In this document: positions 43,401 to 50,309 of the stretch, piece by piece
Layout: each line of letters opens with the position of its first letter
How positions within the stretch are numbered: the stretch's first letter is position 1
Origin: Saccoglossus kowalevskii
Taxonomy: Eukaryota > Hemichordata > Enteropneusta > Harrimaniidae
DNA: 50,309 nucleotides
Direction of reading: 5' to 3'
Assembly: GCF_000003605.2 (NCBI RefSeq)
Contig: NW_003134348.1
Span: 444,811 to 495,119, forward strand
Program-made: the position numbers and the translations under genes
Notes under the pieces: generated by a model
The model's database searches: none
Seen by the model: only the letters and a program-made list of their open reading frames with translations
Told to the model about the DNA's origin: nothing

Positions 43401-46314
43401 TGCTACTGAAATATTTGATGATTTATAATCTGCTTCATCAGATTTGACATCGTCGATCTTACTAACATATACATGATCTTGATGTTTTTATTTTCTGGAA
43501 GCATCCGCCAGATACAAACTTATTATTTACTTATTACATTATAATTTTTAATTATAATTTTTATGGCGAGAAAACATCAAAAACACTACAATGACATTAC
43601 TACTTGTCAGTTCCACTCTGATGCTCATAATTGTGTCGCCAGAAAATAAAACACATCCTTAGCTGTCTAGGTGTTGTTTACACATGTTTAGGTCGAACAT
43701 CCTAACAATTACCGCGTATGTATTTATTTGGTACTACAAAGACGCGATCATGACCCCCTAACCCAGTTATAATCATCAAAATGGAATATATGTAAATAGT
43801 GCAATAAAATTTAAAAACTAAATTTGAATCCTATATCTACTGTACTTCAATTCCGTGGACTCACTGTTTTTTGTTTTATTTTTTGCATTTTCAGCTTTGT
43901 TTTTACTAGACCGTCTGAAAGTGAATATTATGAAGTTGATTTTTACAGCAATGATTTTTCATACACGGTTAATGCCACACGGATTCCAAACACGCAATTC
44001 CGTATCACGGAGTGGGACGAATACGAACCAGGAAGGTAAACGTGTTAACACTCTCGTGTTTGGGTGCGTTTGACACGCAACCTAATGTTTTGTTATCCCC
44101 AAGCTGCATCGCGCGTTCAGTACTTGTTCAACGCTGGTGTGAAGTATTTGCATATTGCGTAATTAATGTTTTATCCCGTGACGCCTCATACGTTAAAGGT
44201 ATAGCAAACTGTTGAGAAAACACCACAATGACATTCGAAATAACGAAAGTACAAAAATTCATCACGTTCTACATTTTTTGTTTATTCAGTTACTCTGTGT
44301 GTGTCCACGAAACAGTCGGCAGTCTGTGTGCAATGTATGATGACTATGTGTACACATATAACGGAGCAGTATACACATTTGTGGCGCAATTATCAGACAA
44401 TTCAACCAGAGTGAACGACAAAGTAAGAACTAATTTTCCCGCCAAAACGCTGGTACAAAAATTAGTACATATTTAAACTAATCGTTATCGCAATCGCAAT
44501 ATATACTTATCGTATTGGACTCAATTGTTCGATTTATTGCGACATTTTTATTTAGTTAGATTTGTCTAATTTATGATGACTACTATAATGACAATGCCGT
44601 CTGTTTCATTTCTGTAGGCGACCAATACTATATTAGTGCAACACGAAACTGTCCCAGCAAACACGGTGAATATTCTCTGCCAGATACCACAATATTTTGT
44701 TCTTACTACTGGTGAAATCATGTTCTCGGTCACTGGATTGGAATTTTCTTATGCGCAGGTTAGCATTTTAATAAAACAACATATATTATCAATAGAGGGC
44801 GTCGCTTGTCTCCGGGAGGGGGCGTACTTTTATGAATAACTAAATACTAGTATTCAGTTATTAGATAATGAAAAATTCAGTCTCTATATTTTGATTAGCC
44901 TTTATTCAAATTCATTAAAAATATATTTCTTGTTTTTTTGTAATTATTTTTTGTAATTATTATTCTGCACTCGTTCAATATAATATATGTATTTGTACAA
45001 CACATCATTTCATTTTAATGCCACTTTCTGTGTATACCATAACAGCGATTCAGATATTTACATAATAAGAGCCTATTTGCATATTTATTTAAAACGTTTA
45101 TCGGACTAACTTCTTCAAGAGACTGTTCATCATGGAAATCTTGAAAAGTAGTTAATTAGTGTAGTAAATATTAATTCAATATGACCTTAATAAAAATTTC
45201 TTGGAAATACAAGCTGTGGTGCACCTGAGTCTAATTCTACCTACCCGGGGAGGGGTTCGCGTTGATAAGTCAGTTGTACTCACGTGACAAGTTCTGGTTC
45301 ACAGGCTCCATCAAGTATGAAGTCGACATTGCAAGCTTGTTGGCTGCTCAGTATTGCAGTGGGTAACCTAATTGTGATTATTCAAACTATAGCAGCGCCA
45401 CCAAGAAGTATGGTAAGTTTATCTATATTGTCAGCATATTGCAAGCTCTTTCAGATACATACACATACACAACTGATTAACATATCCAATTTATTCAAAA
45501 TTAACCTTTAACCTTTAAACTACATAAGTGTTTAAATGATTAAGAACTGTAGCGAATATAAAATTTTGTCTATTTTGTCTAGAGGTTTTCTAAAAACAAT
45601 AGATCATTTTCCGTACGTTATGTTTTAAGATAAACACTTCATAGAGAACAAAACATATTTTCGTTGGCACTTATATTCAAACCTATTTTTCTAATTACAT
45701 TGTTACCATTATAAGTTATTGAGCATTATGTTTATTTTCGATAAAAATCTTGTTTATATTTGATTTGTTTAAACATTTCTGGATTTGTTTTACTTAAAAC
45801 AAAATAAATTAAAGCTTTACCTAATAGGAATATCGAAAATGGTTACTGTTTTTCAAAACATTTCAGTAGATTTAGAAAAATACTGTTTTCCAGAATAGTT
45901 TGTCTTCGTTTTTCCGTGAAACTTATTAAGTATCAACTTCTGAATTTGTTTATTTGCTTATGTTTTATTGAGATCGCGATTTTTTCTACTATTTGAGACA
46001 ATTTACATTGGCGATTATGTATAAGAAAGAAGCACGTGCGAATAATTCAAACATTCTCACTTTTGTTACAGGCTATTGATTTCTTCATGTACGCTGCTTT
46101 GATGTTCGTCGTGGCTGTCATCTATGTCTTCATGTCCATTTGGTACACATATATAGACCCACTTGATTACATTGTAAAGGACGATTCAAGCAGTATCAGC
46201 AGTGACAGTGACGATGACGACGAGAAAAAGAAAAAATCAGCAACCAACAGTCTGAACAATTCTGAAGATTTCGCAAGGGACAATCCAATTGACGCAACGG
46301 AGGGAGAGGATTAA
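30559..46314 (+). CDS. SLC15A1-like: gene B: SLC15A1/A2-like oligopeptide transporter, tandem paralogue of gene A (interrupted by assembly gap)
   Basis: Visible coding exons: 30559-30694, 36146-36225, 36801-36882, 37150-37291, 37723-37815, (exon 6 and 80 nt of exon 7 in Ns), 38924-39012, 39464-39552, 39966-40052, 40471-40605, 40879-40911, 41395-41565, 42115-42240, 42949-43131, 43277-43323, 43895-44035, 44290-44422, 44618-44758, 45305-45412, 46072-46314. Intron phases match gene A throughout. With gene A lengths for the hidden part the total is 2439 nt, 812 residues. Hallmarks: E88-F-C-E91-R92, H122, GAMISDGFWGKYKTI, FWALFDQVGSRW and TGLEFSYAQ. The predicted function is H+/oligopeptide symport. 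The one striking pocket change is Q to V in TM7. I see no stop or frameshift, so the gene appears functional; the missing piece is an assembly gap. Confidence 0.9.
31374..31402 (+). repeat. (TA)n microsatellite
   Basis: About 14 TA units in gene B intron 1. Confidence 0.95.
32179..32477. mobile_element. TTAA MITE, long subfamily, in gene B intron 1
   Basis: A 291-bp element (32183-32473) with TTAA on both sides and inverted ends agggaggtggtcgtcgcgc / gcgtgacgaccaccaccct. Its interior is the reverse complement of the gene A intron 16 copy, so the two insertions lie in opposite orientation. Confidence 0.85.
33279..33378. mobile_element. TTAA MITE, short subfamily, truncated, in gene B intron 1
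   Basis: Left TTAA at 33279-33282 followed by agggcgtcgtcgcgccgc. Homology to the inverted short element runs to about cacgtgatgtgcgg and then ends without the second terminus. Confidence 0.7.
36146..36225 (+). CDS. gene B exon 2 (acidic N-terminal segment, two possible acceptors)
   Basis: 27 codons including the split one, phase 1/0. The acceptor after tttgcaatttaag has the better pyrimidine tract. A second one, 18 nt downstream (exon from 36164), keeps the frame and would drop six residues. Acidic text DEKIDKEIMMEEDLEYDETA. Confidence 0.7.
36801..36882 (+). CDS. gene B exon 3 (TM1, ExxER)
   Basis: 82 nt, as in gene A. CTERYPKSIYFIIG then MEFCERYCYYGMK. Confidence 0.95.
37150..37291 (+). 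CDS. gene B exon 4 (TM2)
   Basis: 142 nt. LYHSFVLLCYLTPVGGAMIS then DGFWGKYK; TM2 His (H122) kept. Confidence 0.95.
37723..37815 (+). CDS. gene B exon 5 (TM3)
   Basis: 93 nt, phases 2/2. KTIFWISWIYLAGCVLMSLS, completing the first POT signature. Confidence 0.93.
38179..38923. other. assembly gap (745 Ns)
   Basis: Run of N between gene B exon 5 and the middle of exon 7. By comparison with gene A it should contain the end of intron 5, exon 6 (100 nt, TM4 with the conserved Lys), intron 6 and the first 80 nt of exon 7 (most of TM5). The open frames across it are artefacts of translating N. Confidence 0.99.
38924..39012 (+). CDS. gene B exon 7, 3' part
   Basis: Resumes directly after the gap at ILREDVQCFDNDCYPLAYGV then PAALLFVAI, ending phase 1 at gtaagt exactly as in gene A. 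The 5' part is in the gap. Confidence 0.93.
39041..39328 (+). repeat. (CTACA)n pentanucleotide microsatellite in gene B intron 7
   Basis: About 290 bp of ACTAC-type units. They are impure at the left (ctacgccaca variants) and nearly perfect from about 39140. It starts only 28 bp after the exon 7 donor. Confidence 0.97.
39464..39552 (+). CDS. gene B exon 8 (end of TM6)
   Basis: 89 nt, phases 1/0. VIFVVGRYTVGYVINPGKGN and then VVWEVCKTIG. Confidence 0.92.
39966..40052 (+). CDS. gene B exon 9 (central cytosolic loop)
   Basis: 87 nt. IRYRKAWKGKYEHWLEYASD, the same length and pattern as gene A. Confidence 0.92.
40471..40605 (+). CDS. gene B exon 10 (TM7)
   Basis: 135 nt. MYIPLPVFWALFDQVGSRWT. 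The pocket Trp is kept, but the second Gln of the DQQG motif is Val here. Confidence 0.95.
40879..40911 (+). CDS. gene B exon 11 (33-nt microexon)
   Basis: GNITIKPDQMQ; same length as gene A. Confidence 0.93.
41395..41565 (+). CDS. gene B exon 12 (TM8-TM9)
   Basis: 171 nt. LNPLFMILLIPIFDNCVYPL, then the basic loop and TM9. The acceptor is tgtag followed directly by GTG. Confidence 0.95.
42115..42240 (+). CDS. gene B exon 13 (extracellular domain)
   Basis: 126 nt, phase 0/0. KTVRVPPCTENPGETGITII then NAAPCDIMV. Two codons shorter than gene A. Confidence 0.85.
42583..42706. repeat. dispersed repeat (family B) in gene B intron 13
   Basis: Opposite-strand match to 26656-26746. Starts at TTAA with agcgggggtgtcgtcacc. 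Just left of it (about 42561-42582) sits tcgaacaggacgaccgcgct, which looks like the terminal fragment of a main-family MITE. Confidence 0.55.
42949..43131 (+). CDS. gene B exon 14 (extracellular domain)
   Basis: 183 nt, phase 0/0. YGEYIELSPGEYEFSIESNC and onward, with an NCT sequon. Five codons longer than gene A and only weakly similar. Confidence 0.85.
43277..43323 (+). CDS. gene B exon 15 (47-nt microexon)
   Basis: VPDKYDKPDRGMVFA plus a split codon, phases 0/2. Confidence 0.93.
43895..44035 (+). CDS. gene B exon 16 (extracellular domain)
   Basis: 141 nt, phases 2/2. FVFTRPSESEYYEVDFYSND, an NAT sequon, then FRITEWDEYEPG. Confidence 0.9.
44290..44422 (+). CDS. gene B exon 17 (end of extracellular domain)
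   Basis: 133 nt, phases 2/0. SYSVCVHETVGSLCAMYDDY then VYTYNGAVYTF, with an NST sequon. Confidence 0.9.
44618..44758 (+). CDS. gene B exon 18 (TM10)
   Basis: 141 nt. VPANTVNILCQIPQYFVLTT then GEIMFSVTGLEFSYAQ. Donor gttagc is unusual but keeps GT. Confidence 0.95.
45305..45412 (+). CDS. gene B exon 19 (TM11)
   Basis: 108 nt. APSSMKSTLQACWLLSIAVG then NLIVIIQT. Confidence 0.95.
46072..46314 (+). CDS. gene B exon 20 (TM12 and acidic tail, stop)
   Basis: 243 nt with TAA at 46312-46314. FFMYAALMFVVAVIYVFMSI, then WYTYIDPLDYI and a Ser/Asp-rich tail (SSSISSDSDDDDEKKKK). Confidence 0.95.
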   Translation, partial: AIDFFMYAALMFVVAVIYVFMSIWYTYIDPLDYIVKDDSSSISSDSDDDDEKKKKSATNSLNNSEDFARDNPIDATEGED

Positions 46315-47650
46315 CCACGAACAAACATACAAATATGGCTGACGCCCATAAAGTTTTTGTACTGCCCTTCCATAATTCACGGTTTTTGCTAAAAATGAAC
46401 TCGAAAACACCTCACCTGCTGAAAAGGGTGTTTACAGACAAGTGGTATTACGATATCCACTGAACTGAATATCACATGATATGTATATACATAACAGCCA
46501 CTAGTTTTGGGGTATTTACCCCAAAAGTGTCATTCTGAAAAGAAATTCAATGTTGGGTTTCACAGTTATAAAATGCCGAATTATGCATCTGTACATCGTT
46601 GTACATTAGAATTTGTCTAGATAACATAGGAGACGGACGTGATGGACTGTGGAATACATGTACTGAATGTAGTGAACAGTATAGAGAGGACGATAGTAGC
46701 TAACTATAATCCTTGGTAATTATTTACCTATACGTTTTAGGAAATTTAGACTATCGATTGATGAAGTGTAGATTGCCCGAAACGTCTGGTCATATTGAAT
46801 AATTAAAGGGCGGTGGTCGTCGCGCAGCGCGTGTTTGAATTTCGTGTAAACAAAAAAAAATTTTCACGCGTTATGTACGTTGCCGCGGATGCGAGTCCTG
46901 TGTCGAACAGAACGCGACGCGTCGACCATCGCCCTTTAACAAGAAATAATATCATTAATTCCCGGTTTCTACATATTTTATTTATCGGTCCTAGTAACTC
47001 GCTCCTATGTTTCCTTCCAAGCCATTAAGTACCTTCCATTGTTTCAGTTTTAATTGTCAAAGCACATTTCTACCTCTATTGTTCTCACCATTTGAAAACA
47101 TAGTTAATTACCCGTATGTATGCGCTATGACTTTTCACCAAAAAATGCAAATCATTATTGGGATAATATAGTTTTATTTTCTGCGAGAAACACATGCTAT
47201 ATTGTATTATGTTCATAAAGCAATTTTGACTGTTTAGAGCCCGGTCTTTATAATTAATCATTACTGAATTGTATTTGTTCGTCGTCATTGTAGTTTTATT
47301 TTGACGAATATTGTATTTTGTGTCAAAAAATGATACTCTTAGAATTTAGTTGCTTTTGTTGTTTACTCTTCATTGTTTATGTGTTTTTAAATAGGATTAA
47401 TAATGTAATATCCATAGTCTCAATTATTGGAACAACTGTTTAAAGACGGCATCTGTATTGTCGCGGATAATAATTTCTAAAACAAGGCATGAAATCATCC
47501 TGTGTCACGTGTCAAGTGTAAATATCCCAGGGTACACCGTTATGTCCATAATTTATGCTGATGCGCAGAACCAGAAATTTAATTCATATGTTATGAAAAA
47601 TGTATAACATTTACAATAATTGCAGCTGAAATAAATTGTTGGTGATTTTT
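46315..47650 (+). other. probable 3' UTR and downstream sequence of gene B
   Basis: Non-coding. It contains a complete short MITE (46803-46939). AATAAA at 47630-47635 is one possible polyadenylation signal; if used, the MITE would be transcribed within the 3' UTR. Confidence 0.35.
46803..46939. mobile_element. TTAA MITE, short subfamily, downstream of gene B
   Basis: A 129-bp element (46807-46935) flanked by TTAA, with inverted ends agggcggtggtcgtc and gtcgaccatcgccct. The interior gtttgaatttcgtgtaaaca is shared with the gene A intron copies. Confidence 0.85.
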
Positions 47651-49314
47651 GAGTTGTATTTGTTATTACACAGAATGGCAAGTCATCACTTTTACACCAA
47701 GAGGTGGACATGCCTCATGCTAACCTCGACTAGTGAGTTCTATTTGAATTGTGGTAAGGTAAATAGCCTACTCCTGAATAAAAATAATCGGAATTTATTT
47801 ATTTTGCAATAAATTGACCTCCCGATTATTGTAAGGATATTATTGACTTTAAAAAGTTGGGGCCACCAGCCTATTTTTTGAGTAAATTGTATTGTAATTG
47901 AATGGTGGCCATTTTGTAAATATTGTAACATTTTTTCCAGTGATTCCTTTGATGGAGATATTATGCCATATCTCAAATTGTAGGCCGATTATATAAAGTG
48001 ACAGTTGTGTTGTTATTTTCATGGAATTCTATATATGTTATCCCAATTTTCCTAATTACGGGACTATGACACACACAAGAATGCTTTTTCATGTTTCCAT
48101 GGAAATATAGCCCGATGGTTGTACATAATAAATCAACGAGCATTAACAAGCAATTTCAGACCAAATTTCTCGAAAATGTGTGAAAATACTTCGTAATATT
48201 ATACTCGAATAAATATATTAAAATGTGAATCTCTTTGCATTAAGTCACTAATATGGTCGCATGAATTCATCTTAGCCGGGTGTCTGCATCGTGTTGAATA
48301 CTACGTTCACGAAACATATATATTAACGATGATATGTTCAGAAGATTGGAACCAACGTTATTACGTGACAATCTTCGGTGTTGGTCACTCAATGTATTAT
48401 GTCCTGGGAACCATAGTAGCATTAATTGTTATGAAAACGTCTATTGGTATATTGGTAGATGACTTACGCTTCACATTATTAAAATTTGTATCAAAACTCA
48501 TGTCACATATAAATTCATATTTATGATGAAAATAATTACTAGTATTTGAAAGAATAACCAATCCTAAATATTCACATTCAGACCAAACTACGTCGGACCT
48601 TAAATAAATATACGATAATCTATCAAATCATTATAATCGAGTTTTCCCTGACGTACTCACAGCACCAGTAATGTAAAAACAACTTTTAATTTGGCCCAAA
48701 ACTTTCGCGAAACTGCAGCGCGTCCCGCTAAAAACTTTACTTTGAGCCTTCCCGCCAACGACGAGTTCATTAATACCTGGGGTTACTCAACACTCGGGAG
48801 TTGTTTTGTAAATTACGCTATGTCAGGTGGACTCAGATGGTTATAACAATTTAAAAGAACACTTTGAATGCATATACAACATATAACATGTTAATATATG
48901 GTAACCAACGCGTGTCGTTTTGAAAACAGCGTTTTACCCGCATCTTACAAGATAATGGAATGATTCCAATTGTGGGCGTGCCAATACAACAGCGCCATCA
49001 AGTCTAGATTGGAAAACCCAAGTGTTTTACAAAGTTCCAACATAAATTGCTAACTGACTGTCCGAATAATTCTCAGAACGCCTGTAATCCGACTCCCGGG
49101 CTTATGTACGTCCGATTTTTGAGAATATCGGACAAGACAGCAAATATTGTGGTTTGCACGATCGGCCTAACCGATTGATTTTGTGAGTTGAATTTCAGAG
49201 TACGCCAGCTAGATTTGGAATGGTAGGCTGTTCAAATATTCTTGTCGGTGACAGTGGATTCAATCAGCTCGAATATTTGATTTGACAAACTAGACTGATG
49301 TATTTAGCCTGTTT
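47651..49314. other. intergenic, no gene seen
   Basis: AT-rich. A 65-codon frame at 48329-48526 has no recognisable features. No repeat or RNA gene was recognised before the LTR-like sequence. Confidence 0.45.
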
Positions 49315-49457
49315 TGTAGTGCAACAATTGCGCATGCGTAATAAAATCTCTTCAGTCGAATGGAAGCTTACCGAAAGTTGTAGTGTAATTAGCCTGGCAG
49401 TTAAGCCGTGTTACAACCCCAAGTTACCCCTTGTCTGGTAGGAATCAAGACGTAACA
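49315..49457 (+). repeat. candidate short LTR
   Basis: Begins TGTAGTGCAAC and ends GTAACA, the TG...CA form of an LTR, with AATAAAA and ctcttcag inside. Immediately after it (49459-49468) is TGGCGACGAG, a typical primer-binding-site form complementary to a tRNA 3' end in CCA. The left border is not certain because the 3' LTR is outside the window. Confidence 0.45.
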
Positions 49458-49458
49458 G

Positions 49459-50309
49459 TGGCGACGAGAACTGGTGAACTTACGCGAGTAGAAATGGCAA
49501 CAGTACATTTGAAAATCCAGCGATGCAGGCGTTTGATTGCGTTGGAAGTGCAACGTCACTTGCTCCAAAATGGCGCCGGCGGAAGAAAAATTGTATGTGG
49601 CAGCCATTGGATGCAGACGGTAATGCAATACAGGTTGTAGGCAGGGCTAATGCATGATTACAAAAAAGCACTATGTACATTGGACGCGTACCTTACGAGA
49701 GACGTGTTCCGTGCAAAGTGAAACAGAAACTCTTGATCAATTTGTGGCTCGATTAAAGACACAAGCACACTTATGTAACTTTAATAACCCAGATGTTGAT
49801 ATTCGTGATCAACTCATTGAGAAATGTAAATCTGTGAAATTGAAATCAGACTTGACATTAAATCGTGTATTGGAAATTGCTCGAATTCAGGAGGTAGTCG
49901 ATCAACAGATGGCAGAGCTCACATCGGAGTTAAAAGGGACAGTTGTAGGTAATAGTGATACAGAAATTGTGAATGTAAGTGCAAGTGTCATAAATGTAAA
50001 AATATTGGACATTTCGCCAAAATTTGTCATAGAAGGATAAAGCAGCAGCCAGTACATCACGCGATCAACCAAGATGGAAATGGGCAGGTGTCAGAAAATG
50101 ATTTTGATATGCTTGGAATATATACAGTAAATGAAAATTAGAAAAATGGTTATGAAGTAGATATTAAAATTGATGGAACAGATCTTCGAATGAATGTGGA
50201 TGCAGGTGCTAGTGTCAGTGTGTTACCTAAAGATCGTGTTCTGAATGATTCCGACAACAAAAACTAGAGTACAGCTGATTAGTAAATTACTAAATGTCTG
50301 TGGTAAATT
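49459..50309 (+). pseudogene. degraded Ty3/gypsy-type gag and protease
   Basis: A 128-codon frame (49654-50040) contains a gag-like stretch (ETETLDQFVARLKTQAHLCN and LTLNRVLEIARIQE). In a different frame a CCHC zinc knuckle (C-x2-C-x4-H-x4-C) lies at 49986-50027, followed by a stop at 50139-50141. Further on, at 50199-50210, the aspartic-protease motif reads D-A-G-A instead of D-T/S-G-A, followed by another stop at 50265-50267. The element is thus broken by at least one frameshift, two stops and a changed catalytic-site residue, and the N-terminal gag is largely missing. It continues beyond the right edge. Confidence 0.75.

Noticed and set aside
48329-48526. 65-codon frame with hydrophobic residues
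   Set aside because: Short, AT-rich, no recognisable family or splice context.
1-50309. Prokaryote-style systems (CRISPR, operons, riboswitches, toxin-antitoxin)
   Set aside because: The DNA is clearly from an intron-bearing animal genome; the only regular repeats are a spacer-less minisatellite and microsatellites.

Overview
The window is genomic DNA of an animal: AT-rich, intron-rich, with GT-AG introns and many decayed mobile elements. The mobile-element mix (a tyrosine-recombinase retroelement end, a CGT-rich element with 157-bp core repeats, TTAA-flanked MITEs and a Ty3/gypsy fragment) fits a marine invertebrate such as a lophotrochozoan or an amphioxus-like animal. The sequence alone does not let me name the species.

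The core is a head-to-tail tandem pair of proton-coupled oligopeptide transporter genes (SLC15/PEPT, POT family), both on the + strand. Gene A (10400-28268) has 20 coding exons and predicts 794 residues. Gene B (30559-46314) has the same 20-exon layout with identical intron phases. Part of its exon 7 and, presumably, all of exon 6 lie in an assembly gap of Ns (38179-38923); if those exons match gene A in length, the protein has 812 residues. Both keep the ExxER motif of TM1, the TM2 histidine, the two POT signatures (as far as visible), the TM7 tryptophan and the TM10 glutamate motif. They should be plasma-membrane H+/di-tripeptide symporters. The large loop between TM9 and TM10 (exons 13-17) has diverged strongly between them, while the membrane helices are well conserved.

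Layout: 1-2773 is a mobile-element graveyard. It holds a ~110-bp tandem duplication, a pearl/HINE-like element with three 157-bp units, and the 3' end of a Ngaro/DIRS-like element with a recombinase relic and B1-A2-B2 split repeats. 2774-10399 is AT-rich intergenic DNA with one old dispersed repeat pair. 10400-28268 is gene A, whose intron 14 carries a ~2.4-kb minisatellite of 33-bp units. 28269-30558 is the intergenic spacer. 30559-46314 is gene B, with a pentanucleotide array in intron 7. 46315-49314 is 3' UTR/intergenic. 49315-50309 is the 5' end of a degraded Ty3/gypsy-type LTR retroelement running off the window. A TTAA-flanked MITE family is scattered through the introns and flanks of both genes.

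I found no RNA genes, CRISPR arrays or prokaryote-like systems. The most unusual structure is the intronic minisatellite, whose consensus unit is free of stops in five of six frames and which has a higher-order organisation in its 5' half.
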